64,000 nucleotides of DNA, from contig NZ_MDER01000032.1 of NCBI RefSeq assembly GCF_001721045.1, positions 62,001 to 126,000 on the forward strand, read 5' to 3'. The translations under genes and the position numbers were made by a program. The first letter of the stretch is position 1. Each line of letters starts with the position of its first letter. The stretch is from Paenibacillus nuruki. Its GTDB lineage: Bacteria; Bacillota; Bacilli; Paenibacillales; Paenibacillaceae. This document shows positions 46,393 through 56,049 of the stretch, piece after piece. The notes under the pieces were generated by a model. The model was not told the origin of the DNA and did no database searches. It saw only the letters and a list, made by a program, of their open reading frames with translations.

Positions 46393-47022
46393 TTATTTTC
46401 TTGTGTTAGGACGGAATGCGAATTTCTTTTTGCTCTTCCCAGCAGAAGCGGAGAAAGAAGTATACCCACCTGCATACATCTGCCCGATCTGATACCCATG
46501 TGCTTTGGCGAGTTCTGCGGGACTGTTATGTTGTTCTTGTTCTAACAATTTCAATAACACGTTAGCGGTGGCTCGTGCATCTTCTAATGCATCATGATGA
46601 TTAAATGTAATCCCATAATGATTAGAAATGATATTTAATTTATGAGAAGGCATATGTGCCAGTATTTTTTTACTCAATAGATACGTACAATAATAGTTAA
46701 AAGCCGGATAGTTCAGTGATGCACGATCCAGACAATAACGTAACACACTCATATCGAATGAAGCATTGTGCGCCACAATCGATTTATTTTCAAAAAAAGG
46801 CAATAGGGTTGGCCATAACTCTTGAAAAGTCGGTTGTCCTTTCACCATATGAGGGGTAATCTTATGAATACTAATATTCATCGGATCAAAATGTTGATCT
46901 GGATTGATCAACCATTCTTGTTCAAATACAATTTTGCCTTGGGCTACTTCTACGATTCCAATCGAGCAGGCGCTAGATCGACTGGAATTGGCAGTTTCAA
47001 AGTCAACAGTAACAAAATCCAT
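46393..47022 (-). CDS. DEDDh 3'-5' exonuclease (DnaQ/PolC-epsilon type)
   Basis: 209 residues. Exo I VTVDFETAN, Exo II AHNASFDMSVL and Exo III HHDALEDARATA give the complete DEDDh set, so the enzyme should be active on single-stranded or recessed 3' ends. A short basic tail (KSKKKFAFRPNTRK) follows. It is a stand-alone exonuclease, too short to be part of a polymerase. Confidence 0.87.
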   Translation of the reverse strand: MDFVTVDFETANSSRSSACSIGIVEVAQGKIVFEQEWLINPDQHFDPMNISIHKITPHMVKGQPTFQELWPTLLPFFENKSIVAHNASFDMSVLRYCLDRASLNYPAFNYYCTYLLSKKILAHMPSHKLNIISNHYGITFNHHDALEDARATANVLLKLLEQEQHNSPAELAKAHGYQIGQMYAGGYTSFSASAGKSKKKFAFRPNTRK

Positions 47023-47061
47023 ACTATTTTAAGCTCCTATCTATTCTATGGTGTAGACAAA

Positions 47062-47096
47062 AAATAGCTGAGAACGCAAACATCGTTCTCAGCTTA
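47062..47096 (-). terminator. Terminator after the HD-GYP gene
   Basis: On the minus strand AGCTGAGAACG pairs with CGTTCTCAGCT and is followed by ATTTTTTG. It lies just upstream of the exonuclease start region. Confidence 0.9.
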
Positions 47097-47119
47097 TTCC
47101 TGTTCTTGCGGTCATATCT

Positions 47120-48166
47120 TTACATAAAAATTTCTTCAATATCCAAATTCGATTGCATCGCCAAGTCTGTGAATCCTTTATCCGTTTTGATCAATGGACG
47201 GAAGAAGTCAGATGGGTTAGTCATAATAATCTGACCAACTTCTCCAGAACTGAGCAATACTTGTTTGCCTATAAAATTGGGCAACATATTTCGGATAAAC
47301 GTTTGCGCGGTTTCGGCGTGCAATTGACCAAAGCTCATTTTGTGCAGTTCTTTCAATACACGTAACAATTCTTGTTTGGTCTGATACACTCGTGCTGTCG
47401 TCATAGCGCTGTATACATCCGCTACAGCTGTAATACGTGATAAAGGGTGTATTTCATCAAGGCTAAGTCCGTGAGGGTATCCTTTGCCATCCATACGTTC
47501 ATGATGTTGCAAAGCAACCATTGCACTGATCTTATCTCCTGTAGATTGCATAATGATATCATGACCATAAATCGTATGACGCTTCATTTCTTCGAATTCT
47601 TCTGTAGTTAGCCGACCGGGTTTATTTAAAATATGACTCGGTATTTTGGATTTACCTACATCGTGTAGATAACCGGCTTTGCCTGCTTGATATGCTTCTT
47701 GTTCTGTATATCCCATCCATGTCGCTAAATAATAAGATAACATCCCTACTTGAAGAGAATGAGTATAGGTATAATTATTATCATCGTTGAGAAAAAGTAA
47801 AACAGATACGACATCTTTTTGTTCTTGTAATTCTGTAAGTAAAGGTTCTAGCTTGTCATCTACCTGACTGCCATCGAATTCTCCGCGCGCCGCAGCATTC
47901 AAAAATAAATCTTCAAATCCTTCTAAAGCGCTATTAAATTGAACTTTAGCATCTTGAAGGGGATGGCTAGATAAAGATTGGCTAATATCGGCAGGTTCTG
48001 AGAAAACTTCTTCAATGTCGACATCATCCACACCATGCTGTAGCAGCTTGGCAATATCTTCCCGCTGAAGAGTATGGCCCTTTTGCATAATATGAATGCC
48101 GAATGTATTGAATGTATCTCTAAGAAGCGTATCTCCCGGCTTCAAATCGGTAACATGCACTCTCAA
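47120..48166 (-). CDS. HD-GYP domain cyclic-di-GMP phosphodiesterase
   Basis: 348 residues. An N-terminal SAF-like segment (MRVHVTDLKPGDTLLRD) and linker precede the HD-GYP domain: THSLQVGMLSYYL, LHDVGKSKIP, and HHERMDGKGYPHGL, where the GYP motif is intact. It should hydrolyse cyclic-di-GMP. ATG 48166; it stands alone between its terminator and the moaDE gene. Confidence 0.88.
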   Translation of the reverse strand: MRVHVTDLKPGDTLLRDTFNTFGIHIMQKGHTLQREDIAKLLQHGVDDVDIEEVFSEPADISQSLSSHPLQDAKVQFNSALEGFEDLFLNAAARGEFDGSQVDDKLEPLLTELQEQKDVVSVLLFLNDDNNYTYTHSLQVGMLSYYLATWMGYTEQEAYQAGKAGYLHDVGKSKIPSHILNKPGRLTTEEFEEMKRHTIYGHDIIMQSTGDKISAMVALQHHERMDGKGYPHGLSLDEIHPLSRITAVADVYSAMTTARVYQTKQELLRVLKELHKMSFGQLHAETAQTFIRNMLPNFIGKQVLLSSGEVGQIIMTNPSDFFRPLIKTDKGFTDLAMQSNLDIEEIFM

Positions 48167-48255
48167 TAGTGGGCACCCCGTTTATTAAACAAATTGTAAA
48201 TGTATCATATCAGGAAAAAAAAGCAGGATCAATGGTTAAAATCAGTTCCTATAGC

Positions 48256-48987
48256 TCAAGATTTTGGCTGAGTAGGGTTCCAAGGACCTGTTTGAACCCC
48301 TTTCCACTCTGAACCATCTGCCCAGATCTCTTTTTTCCAAATTGGTACGGTTTCTTTGAGACGTTCTATAGCAAATCGACTGGCTTCATACGCATCATTG
48401 CGGTGAGCAGAAGAGACAGCAATAATCACGCTGGTCTCCGCTATGCCAACAGTTCCTATACGATGACTGATCGCACAACGTGTTCCTGTCCATGTGGATG
48501 CAATATGATCTCCAATCTTCTGTAACTGATGAAGTGCCATAGGTATATAAGCTTCATATTCTAAATGAACAGTTTGCATAGCACCTGTCATTTCACGAGT
48601 GGTTCCGATAAACGTGAGTGTTGCCCCGTGATTGGGATCAATCACTTTAGCGATCACTTCTTCAGCTTGTAAGGGCTCACTGGTAATGAGGTATAAACCG
48701 TCCGGTGTCTGTGAAGTGCTAGGTTCTATTCCTGAGCCACCGGATACAGGAGGAATCAAAGCAATTTCATCCACAGGCTTAATGATATTATCGGCTAAAG
48801 CATACTCTTGATTAACAGCTGCGAAGGCTCCTTGAATCATTATTTTTGCTTCAGGATATTGCCTAGACAAAAGTTCTTTCATTTGGGCGACTGATATGTC
48901 CTGAGATTGCGGAATTTCTATAATAACTTGCGATTTGCCAACACGTTCAGCAAGACCTGCAAATAATCGGATAGTATATTGTTGCAT
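48256..48987 (-). CDS. MoaD-MoaE fusion, molybdopterin synthase
   Basis: 243 residues. The start is ATG 48987, placed 9 bp behind GGAGGCG; a further ATG at 49005 sits upstream of that site. Residues ~1-82 are MoaD (ubiquitin-like, YTIRLFAGLAERVG) ending in PPVSGG; the rest is MoaE, with FIGTTREMTG, AHRNDAYEASRFAIERLK and PIWKKE. MoaD needs a free C-terminal Gly-Gly for thiocarboxylation, so the chain may be cut after SGG, as reported for mycobacterial MoaX. No other moa gene is nearby. Confidence 0.9.
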   Translation of the reverse strand: MQQYTIRLFAGLAERVGKSQVIIEIPQSQDISVAQMKELLSRQYPEAKIMIQGAFAAVNQEYALADNIIKPVDEIALIPPVSGGSGIEPSTSQTPDGLYLITSEPLQAEEVIAKVIDPNHGATLTFIGTTREMTGAMQTVHLEYEAYIPMALHQLQKIGDHIASTWTGTRCAISHRIGTVGIAETSVIIAVSSAHRNDAYEASRFAIERLKETVPIWKKEIWADGSEWKGVQTGPWNPTQPKS

Positions 48988-49092
48988 AGTATTAAACGCC
49001 TCCATGTGCTTTTTGGATCTCTTTAATATATCATAAGTTCATATAGCTATTATAACCCTAATTCAAGGGATCGGATGCAGGAGGATATACAA

Positions 49093-50538
49093 ATGATGGA
49101 CATGAATGAAGTTGAAGATACATTAACACTATTACACACGAATGATATCCATAGTCATTTTGAAAATATGGGTGCGATTGCAGCGATAGTAGCCGATCGT
49201 AAGCAAAAATGTGGTGAAGATCAACTATTGGTACTGGATATTGGAGATCATATGGATCGGATGTCTATCGAGACAGAAGGATCGTCAGGTGGAGCCAATA
49301 TCGATATTATCAATATGACCGGTTATGATGCGATAACGATCGGTAATAACGAAGGTCTGACGTATACACCAGAATTATTGAATCAAGCGTATGCGGGTAT
49401 TAGCTGCCCGATTATTTGTAGTAATGTAGAAGAGATAGAGAGTGGTGTTCCGCCTGTATGGATGGAGACACATCGGATTATTCACAAAGGAACATGGAAA
49501 ATAGGTCTTATCGGAGCAACAGCGCAATATAGCGATTATTATGAACTCTTAGGTTGGAATGTTAGTGATCCTATATCTAGTCTAGCGCCATGGGTAGCCA
49601 AGCTACGGGGCGAGGTAGATTTATTGGTTGTGTTGTCTCATTTGGGATTACCGACCGATCAGAAGCTTGCTGAGCAGTTACCTGAGATCGATGTGATTTT
49701 GGGAGGACATAGTCACCATGTGCTAGATCGTCCGCTATGGATCGGGACAACGGTACTTGGAGCCGCAGGCAAATTCGGTCAGTATATCGGAGAAATGGTC
49801 TGGAAAAAAGATACACAAGGCGCTCGTGCTCATCTACTGGATGGTGGATTAATTCCAATCACCGAAAATATGGAACGAGATGTCTCTATTGAAAATGCGA
49901 TTGTTCTTCATCGACAACGTGCAGAAGAACGTATGAATCGTACAGTCGCCATGTTAGAAGCGCCTATTGAAATTAATTACGAAACAGAGTCTCCATTTGG
50001 TAATTTGCTTGCACAGGCTGTACGTCAATTTACAGGGGCAGAGTTGTCGATCGTGAATGCAGGTCAACTACTGGCTGATCTGCCCGCAGGAGAAGTGACA
50101 GAAGGTCTGCTACATCGTCTGTGTCCATCGCCTGTTAATCCATGTGTAACCTTGCTTCAAGGGAAAAATATCAAATTAGCGTTAGAGCAATCATTGTTGC
50201 CTGAATTTACACACAAAACGATTATGGGATTTGGTTTTCGAGGTAAAGTATTAGGTTGTCTCTGTGTAGATGGCATTGATATCTCGTATGATCTATCACG
50301 ACCAGCTTATGATCGTATTACTCATATTCAGTTAGGGGATCAACCACTCGAAGCTGAGAAAGAATACAGTGTAGGTTGTCTGGATATGTTTACATTTGGG
50401 ATTGGATATATGTCGCTTAGTGAAAGTAACGAGGTCAAATATATATTGCCTGAATTTATCCGCGATCTATTACGGATGCAGTTACAGACACCAGGAGCAG
50501 CGTTAGCGTCTGCCGAAAAACGATGGTTTATGGTATGA
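49093..50538 (+). CDS. yunD: Metallophosphoesterase / 5'-nucleotidase-like, YunD type
   Basis: 481 residues from ATG 49093 behind AGGAGG; the frame is open from 49075. Metal-site motifs LLHTNDIHSHFEN, DIGDHMDR, GNNEGL, and VLGGHSHHVLD match the calcineurin-like domain, followed by a 5'-nucleotidase C-domain (NAGQLLADLPAGEVTEG). No signal peptide is present, as in YunD, so the enzyme is intracellular. Divergent from moaDE. Confidence 0.83.
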   Translation: MMDMNEVEDTLTLLHTNDIHSHFENMGAIAAIVADRKQKCGEDQLLVLDIGDHMDRMSIETEGSSGGANIDIINMTGYDAITIGNNEGLTYTPELLNQAYAGISCPIICSNVEEIESGVPPVWMETHRIIHKGTWKIGLIGATAQYSDYYELLGWNVSDPISSLAPWVAKLRGEVDLLVVLSHLGLPTDQKLAEQLPEIDVILGGHSHHVLDRPLWIGTTVLGAAGKFGQYIGEMVWKKDTQGARAHLLDGGLIPITENMERDVSIENAIVLHRQRAEERMNRTVAMLEAPIEINYETESPFGNLLAQAVRQFTGAELSIVNAGQLLADLPAGEVTEGLLHRLCPSPVNPCVTLLQGKNIKLALEQSLLPEFTHKTIMGFGFRGKVLGCLCVDGIDISYDLSRPAYDRITHIQLGDQPLEAEKEYSVGCLDMFTFGIGYMSLSESNEVKYILPEFIRDLLRMQLQTPGAALASAEKRWFMV

Positions 50539-50636
50539 TAAATGAGATCTTGCGTCATATTTTGCATATTTAATGAGTCAAAGAACGTTATGCAATACAT
50601 GATTTAAGGTTAATACATGAAATAAGGTGAAAGCAA

Positions 50637-51770
50637 ATGACAGTAATACAAAGAAGTGAATGGCCACTCAAAGAGTTATCCCCAAGTTATGATCCGTGGG
50701 ACCCGTTGCTATCACTTCGCAAGTTTGGACGTAATACGTTAACCAGTGTCGAGATGACGGTGACGAATCTGTGCAATATGCGTTGTGAACATTGTGCGGT
50801 TGGAGATTCACTGGTCATGCGTGAACCTGATATGATTCCTTTGCCTTTGATGCTCAAACGATTAGATGAAGTAGAACATCTTCAGACGATCAGTATTACA
50901 GGTGGTGAACCGACTTTCCGCAAAAAAACGGTGGATGAAGTCATCGTGCCTTTGCTTAAATATGCGCGTGAGCGTGGTATTCGTTCACAGATCAATTCTA
51001 ATTTAACATTGGATATTGGTCGGTATGAGAAATTATTGCCGTACTTAGATGTGATGCATATTTCATTTAACTATACATCGGTAGATGATTTTCATGAGGT
51101 GGGTTTTGCGAATAGCGGACATCCTGTTCCTCGTGAAGTCGCTGTCAAAATGTATGATAAAATGATTGAAAATTCTCAAATATTAAGCAAAGCCGGTATG
51201 TTTATTTCGGCAGAGACGATGATCAATTATCGTACTCATCACAAGTTGCCTGAGATTCATCGATTGATCAAAGAAATGGGTTGTCGTCGTCATGAAGTTC
51301 ACCCAATGTATGCGGCTGACTTTGCAGCTAATCTACCTGTAGTTTCACTGGCTGAATTCCGCACAGCGATTCATGATCTGTTGGATCATCGGGATCAAGA
51401 CATGTGGATGTTATTTGGAACATTGCCGTTTTTTGCTTGTAATTCAGAAGTGGAAGATCGTCAATTGATTCAGCGTCTGCGTCGTGAACCTAATGTTACC
51501 GTCCGTAATGATCCAGATGGACGTAATCGGGTCAATGTGAATATGTTTACAGGTGATGTATTTGTAACCGATTTTGCAGCGATTCCAGCGTTTGGGAATG
51601 TGTCTCATAGTCAGCTTGACGATGTATTTAGCGAATGGAGTAACAATCATCCGTTAAATCAGACTGTCAATTGCCATTGTGATATTGCATCTTGCTGTGG
51701 ACCGAATCTATTAGTTGCAGATATGTATTACAAAGATACAGATTTTAAATCAAGACAAGCTATTTTGTAA
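50637..51770 (+). CDS. yfkAB: Radical SAM/CxCxxxxC protein YfkAB
   Basis: 377 residues. The radical SAM motif CNMRCEHC, SITGGEPTF and the C-terminal motif CHCDIASCCGPN (CxCxxxxC) define the YfkAB family. The function is unknown. It starts with ATG 50637 after AAGGTGAAAG. It is unrelated in sequence to the SPASM enzyme of the biosynthetic cluster. Confidence 0.88.
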   Translation: MTVIQRSEWPLKELSPSYDPWDPLLSLRKFGRNTLTSVEMTVTNLCNMRCEHCAVGDSLVMREPDMIPLPLMLKRLDEVEHLQTISITGGEPTFRKKTVDEVIVPLLKYARERGIRSQINSNLTLDIGRYEKLLPYLDVMHISFNYTSVDDFHEVGFANSGHPVPREVAVKMYDKMIENSQILSKAGMFISAETMINYRTHHKLPEIHRLIKEMGCRRHEVHPMYAADFAANLPVVSLAEFRTAIHDLLDHRDQDMWMLFGTLPFFACNSEVEDRQLIQRLRREPNVTVRNDPDGRNRVNVNMFTGDVFVTDFAAIPAFGNVSHSQLDDVFSEWSNNHPLNQTVNCHCDIASCCGPNLLVADMYYKDTDFKSRQAIL

Positions 51771-51832
51771 TTCAATAAGCATTTTGCGTTATCCACTGAA
51801 GTAAAATAGAGACAACAACAGAATAACGCAGA

Positions 51833-53224
51833 ATGCTGATTAACTATGGAAGAAATGGGGCGTTCTGGTTGGGCCATTCGGAGTTTGAGATAGGAACTTT
51901 AGTATTGAATTTGGCTTTGGTTTTACTGCTCGTATTTTTAAATGGCTTTTTTGTAGCTGCTGAATTTTCACTTGTGAAAGTACGCCATTCTCGCTTGACT
52001 CAATTAGAGAGTGAAGGCAACAAGCTTGCAGGATACGCGCTTAAGGTCAACAAGAAGCTGGATGCTTACTTATCAGCTACCCAATTTGGGATTACGCTGG
52101 CATCTCTTGGACTCGGTTGGATTGGTGAGCCTGCGATCTCGGAATTACTTGTCGAACCAATTATGTATAAGTTAGGATTCGGTGAATCTCCATTAGTTAC
52201 GACGATTTCCGTTATTATTGGTTTTGCTGTAATTACATTTCTACATATCGTTATAGGGGAATTGGCTCCAAAATCATTAGCGATTCAGCGTACAGAAGGC
52301 GTGTCGTTATTGCTTTCAGCACCATTATTATTCTTTTACCGTGTATTTTTCCCGTTTATCTGGGTATTAAATGCAGCTGCTAACGCTGTATTGCGTACAG
52401 TAGGTATTGAACCTGCTAATGAAGCTGAAGCTGCTCATTCGGAAGAAGAAATCCGGATTTTGATGAATCAAAGTGCCAAAAGCGGTGTGATTGATGAAGG
52501 CGAAATGGAACTGATGAACAATATTTTTGAGTTCTCTGATTTACTTGCTCGTGAAGTCATGTTGCCACGTACCGATATGACTTGTTTGTATACGAATTTG
52601 TCCAAAGAAGAAAATTTGGCGATTATCAATGAAACCAAACATTCACGTTACCCTGTAGCCGTAGAAGATAAAGACCGAATTATCGGTTTTGTGCATATTA
52701 CAGATGTATTATTATCTCCTGTAAACCAACCGTATGATTTAGTGGCGCTGGCACGACCTATTTTGAATGTGCCTGAATCAATGGAAATTAGTCATGTTTT
52801 ACAGATGATGCAGAAGAATCATTCTCAATTGACATTGGTTGTCGATGAATATGGTGGAACCGCAGGGATTTTAACCGCAGAAGAGATTTTGGAAGAAATC
52901 GTAGGCGAATTGTATGATGAATTTGAAGATGAACGACCTGATTTGGAACGAGATGGCGATACCATTTCAGTCGATGGACGGATGTTGATCGAAGATGTCA
53001 ATGAGTTAAGTGGTGTTGAGATCGATGATGATGAAGTCGATTCAATCGGTGGTTGGATGTTTAAAGAGCTTGAAGGTGTACCGGAAACAGGCGGTAAAGT
53101 AGAACTGGATGGCGTCACATTCGAAGTGGCTGAAGCAGAACGTCTGCGCATTATGCGTGTACGTATTTATCCTGTTCCTGAGATTGAAGATGATGATAAC
53201 GATCATGACAATGATTCCGATTAA
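51833..53224 (+). CDS. CNNM/CorC (HlyC)-family membrane transporter
   Basis: 463 residues. DUF21/CNNM membrane domain with four hydrophobic segments (VLLLVFLNGFFVAAEFSLVKVR), two CBS domains (EVMLPRTDMTC and ARPILNVPESM), and a C-terminal CorC_HlyC domain, ending in an Asp-rich tail. Homologues such as MpfA export Mg2+. ATG 51833 lacks a clear Shine-Dalgarno; the start could be slightly different. Confidence 0.88.
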   Translation: MLINYGRNGAFWLGHSEFEIGTLVLNLALVLLLVFLNGFFVAAEFSLVKVRHSRLTQLESEGNKLAGYALKVNKKLDAYLSATQFGITLASLGLGWIGEPAISELLVEPIMYKLGFGESPLVTTISVIIGFAVITFLHIVIGELAPKSLAIQRTEGVSLLLSAPLLFFYRVFFPFIWVLNAAANAVLRTVGIEPANEAEAAHSEEEIRILMNQSAKSGVIDEGEMELMNNIFEFSDLLAREVMLPRTDMTCLYTNLSKEENLAIINETKHSRYPVAVEDKDRIIGFVHITDVLLSPVNQPYDLVALARPILNVPESMEISHVLQMMQKNHSQLTLVVDEYGGTAGILTAEEILEEIVGELYDEFEDERPDLERDGDTISVDGRMLIEDVNELSGVEIDDDEVDSIGGWMFKELEGVPETGGKVELDGVTFEVAEAERLRIMRVRIYPVPEIEDDDNDHDNDSD

Positions 53225-53310
53225 ATAATAGTTGTGCTATACCATAAGTTAGATCTGATTTGAGGGCAGTGTTATGCTGCCCATCATACATAGAGATAGG
53301 AGCTACACTG

Positions 53311-53997
53311 ATGAATGAACAGCCGAAGTTACACAAGCCTCAAGCGATGATGTTTGATATGGACGGTACTCTTTTTCAGACGGAAACGGTTCTTTTACCT
53401 GCCTATCACAAAACATTTGAAATATTAAAACAAGAAGGTCTATATTACGGAGAAACGCCACCGGAAGAAATTATTTTGAGCTGTCTGGGCATGTTGTTAG
53501 AACATATCTGGGAACGTGTTATTCCAGGTGCTGGAGCGCCTACAGTGGCACGAGCGAATGAATTATTGTTACAATTGCAATTAGACGAAATGGAAGCTGG
53601 CATCTCTGCAATGTATCCACAAGTGACTGAAACGCTACAGTATTTGCATGATCAAGGTGTACGTTTGTTTGTAGCGAGTAATGGTCTAGAAGGCTATGTT
53701 AAAGGCGCAGCCGATGTTCATCAATTAACGACTTTATTTGAAGGAGTATACAGTGCTGGAGAGTACAATACGGCTTCCAAAGTCGATCTGGTGAAATTAT
53801 TGATGACTACCCATCATGTGACCGAAGCATGGATGGTCGGAGATCGTTCTTCCGATGTTGAAGCAGGCAAAAAGAATGGACAGGTTGTGATTGGCTGTAA
53901 TTATGCAGACTTTGGAGATACTGCTGAACTGGAAGGTTCGGACGTGATTATTACTTCATTTGACCAATTAATTACGCTTTATGATCAAGCAGAATAA
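53311..53997 (+). CDS. HAD-superfamily phosphatase (beta-phosphoglucomutase/PGP-like)
   Basis: 228 residues from ATG 53311 behind GATAGGAG; the frame is open from 53260. HAD motif I FDMDGTLFQTE, motif II VASNG, and motif IV MVGDRSSDVEAGKKNG are present, with a helical C1 cap, as in nucleotidase/phosphoglycolate phosphatase-like enzymes. Substrate unknown. Confidence 0.86.
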   Translation: MNEQPKLHKPQAMMFDMDGTLFQTETVLLPAYHKTFEILKQEGLYYGETPPEEIILSCLGMLLEHIWERVIPGAGAPTVARANELLLQLQLDEMEAGISAMYPQVTETLQYLHDQGVRLFVASNGLEGYVKGAADVHQLTTLFEGVYSAGEYNTASKVDLVKLLMTTHHVTEAWMVGDRSSDVEAGKKNGQVVIGCNYADFGDTAELEGSDVIITSFDQLITLYDQAE

Positions 53998-54000
53998 CCT

Positions 54001-54044
54001 GTAAAATAAGGGGTTTACCTCTATATGAGTGTCCGTTATTTTAC
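54001..54044 (+). terminator. Hairpin after the HAD gene
   Basis: GTAAAATAA (54001-54009) is perfectly complementary to TTATTTTAC (54036-54044), with extra GG/CC pairing. There is no proper T-run after it, so it is a weak terminator or an RNA-stability element. Confidence 0.5.
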
Positions 54045-54137
54045 TTCTGTAACCAAATCAGTTAATCTGTAAAAGTTCAAATCGCAAATGATTGGGTACA
54101 ATATAAAAATGATATTAAAGAAAGCAGGGATACAATA

Positions 54138-54485
54138 ATGAATATTTATGACAAAGCTAATGAACTATCGAAATCGATCCGTGAAAGTAAAGAAGTAGAA
54201 GATATTACAGCTGCTATGAAACTGATCGAAAGTGATCCAGAAAGCAAACGTATGTTAGATGATTTCCGTACGCGTCAAATGGAAGTTCAACAACGTATGA
54301 TGTCTGGAGATATGCCGAACCCGGAAGAAATGGAACAAATGGAAAAAGTATTTGAAGTGTTGAACTTGAACTTGAATATTCGTCGTTTGTTCGATGCAGA
54401 GCAACGTCTAAGTGTAATTATTGAAGATATCAACAAAATTATTACAGAAAGCTTGAGCGATCTATACGGCGGCGACAACGTATAA
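54138..54485 (+). CDS. YlbF/YheA family protein
   Basis: 115 residues, nearly all helical, with SDPESKRMLDDFRTRQMEVQQRMMSG, typical of the YlbF/YmcA/YheA group. YlbF and YmcA work with YaaT in RNase Y regulation in B. subtilis; this copy looks closer to YheA, whose role is not settled. ATG 54138 has only AGCAGGGA upstream. Its own terminator follows at 54616-54661. Confidence 0.82.
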   Translation: MNIYDKANELSKSIRESKEVEDITAAMKLIESDPESKRMLDDFRTRQMEVQQRMMSGDMPNPEEMEQMEKVFEVLNLNLNIRRLFDAEQRLSVIIEDINKIITESLSDLYGGDNV

Positions 54486-54615
54486 TTCGTGATCATCTGT
54501 TTCAGTAAATAGCTATAATGAAATTATAACAGGTGAATAACTATCCTAAATTTAAAGTATATATTTTTTTGAATACATATGTATTTTTAAAAAGATATAT
54601 CAAAATAGTGCCATC

Positions 54616-54661
54616 ACAAGCGCCTCTAGCCAGATATCTATGGTTGGAGGCGCTTGTTTTT
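54616..54661 (+). terminator. Terminator after the ylbF-like gene
   Basis: ACAAGCGCCTC pairs with GAGGCGCTTGT, with a 20-base loop and five T. Its right arm and T-run overlap the promoter of the next gene. Confidence 0.85.
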
Positions 54662-54671
54662 GTGCTATAAT
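54644..54671 (+). promoter_or_regulatory. Extended -10 promoter of ytoI
   Basis: TTGGAG (54644-54649), 16-bp spacer, and TATAAT (54666-54671) preceded by TGC, i.e. an extended -10. The -35 lies in the right arm of the upstream terminator. Confidence 0.65.
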
Positions 54672-54711
54672 CAATTCAGAGTGATACAGATCAAGAACGG
54701 TGGTGTTACAG

Positions 54712-56049
54712 TTGGAAGAACAGGATGAGACGATTACAAAGCATGAGCAGTTATTGCAACATATTGAAAAGCTACAAGTAGGCAGTAAAATTTCTGTTCG
54801 TAAACTAGCCAAACATATGGGAGTGAGCGAAGGAACTGCTTATCGTGCTGTGAAAGAAGCCGAAAATATGGGAATCGTAGTGACCCGTGAACGTATAGGT
54901 ACGATACGTGTAGAAAAGAAACCACGCGGAATCTCAGAGCAACTTACATTTGCTGATGTCGCTGAGATTGTCGGCGGTCAAGTGTTTGGCGGAAGCGGTG
55001 GACTGAATAAAACGCTTGTGAAATATGCGATCGGTGCGATGAAAGTCGAAGCGATGATGCGTTATGTTGAAGCAGGAAGCTTATTGATTGTCGGTAACCG
55101 TGAAGATGCTCATTCGCTTGCACTGGAACATGGAGCAGCTGTTTTGATTACCGGAGGATTCGGCACGAGTACAGAAGTGAAAGCTTTAGCAGATCAATGT
55201 GATTTGCCTATTATTTTATCCCGTCATGATACGTTTACAGTGGCTTCAATGATCAACCGTGCTATTTTTGACCGAATGATCAAAAAGAAAATTATGCTGG
55301 TTGAAGATATTATTGCAGGTAAGCCGAAGCCAGAAGTGCTTAAAGCTTCAAGTACAGCTCAAGATTTTCGTGAAATGACTGAGAAAACAGGCTATGCACG
55401 TTTAGCGGTCGTGGATGAATGGAATCGAGTGATTGGGATTGTAGGACGAAAAGAAATCGAAGAACTACCCGCAGAACAGCCAATCGAAAAAGTATTAATT
55501 CGTCGCCCGATTACAGCGACGTTACAGACTTCGCTTGCTTCAGCCGCACAGACGATGATGTGGGAAGGTGTCGACTTTTTACCAATCGTCGATCGTAATC
55601 GCAAATTGATCAGCACGGTGACCCGTCATGAAGTACTGCAAGCGATGAGAGATGCCCAGCAACAACCGAATACAGGTACAGGTGAAACATTCGATCATTT
55701 GATCTGGAATGGATTTGCAGAAGAAAAAGATGAAGATGGTGGTATCGTATTCCATGGCTTTATTACCCCGCAGATGGCTACCGATTTGGGAACTATTTCC
55801 GAGGGGATCTTAACAACAGTCATGATCCAAGCAGCAACACGTACCGCCAAATTACTAAGCGGATTCGATTACGTGTTAGACAATATGAGTACGTATTTTC
55901 TACGTCCGATACAGATTGAAGATGCGGTAGTCATTCGTCCAATTGTACTCGAATCCAGCCGCCGCACATGTAAGTTAGAAATCCAAATGTCCTACGATGA
56001 ACTACCCGTAGCCAAATGTATCCTAACCTTACAATCCATTGACCACTAG
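54712..56049 (+). CDS. ytoI: YtoI-like regulator (HTH + DRTGG + CBS + hotdog)
   Basis: About 445 residues from TTG 54712 behind GGTGGTG; GTG 54700 is possible. Domains: a winged HTH (KISVRKLAKHMGVSEGTAYRAVKEAE), a DRTGG domain (FADVAEIVGGQVFGG), two CBS motifs (RLAVVDEWNRVIGIVGRKEI and FLPIVDRNRKLISTVTRHEV), and a C-terminal hotdog thioesterase-like domain. B. subtilis YtoI has this architecture and lies near nrnA-dnaE; the position near dnaE agrees. Its targets are unknown. The last ~80 bp are C-rich, unlike the rest of the gene. Confidence 0.87.
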   Translation: MEEQDETITKHEQLLQHIEKLQVGSKISVRKLAKHMGVSEGTAYRAVKEAENMGIVVTRERIGTIRVEKKPRGISEQLTFADVAEIVGGQVFGGSGGLNKTLVKYAIGAMKVEAMMRYVEAGSLLIVGNREDAHSLALEHGAAVLITGGFGTSTEVKALADQCDLPIILSRHDTFTVASMINRAIFDRMIKKKIMLVEDIIAGKPKPEVLKASSTAQDFREMTEKTGYARLAVVDEWNRVIGIVGRKEIEELPAEQPIEKVLIRRPITATLQTSLASAAQTMMWEGVDFLPIVDRNRKLISTVTRHEVLQAMRDAQQQPNTGTGETFDHLIWNGFAEEKDEDGGIVFHGFITPQMATDLGTISEGILTTVMIQAATRTAKLLSGFDYVLDNMSTYFLRPIQIEDAVVIRPIVLESSRRTCKLEIQMSYDELPVAKCILTLQSIDH

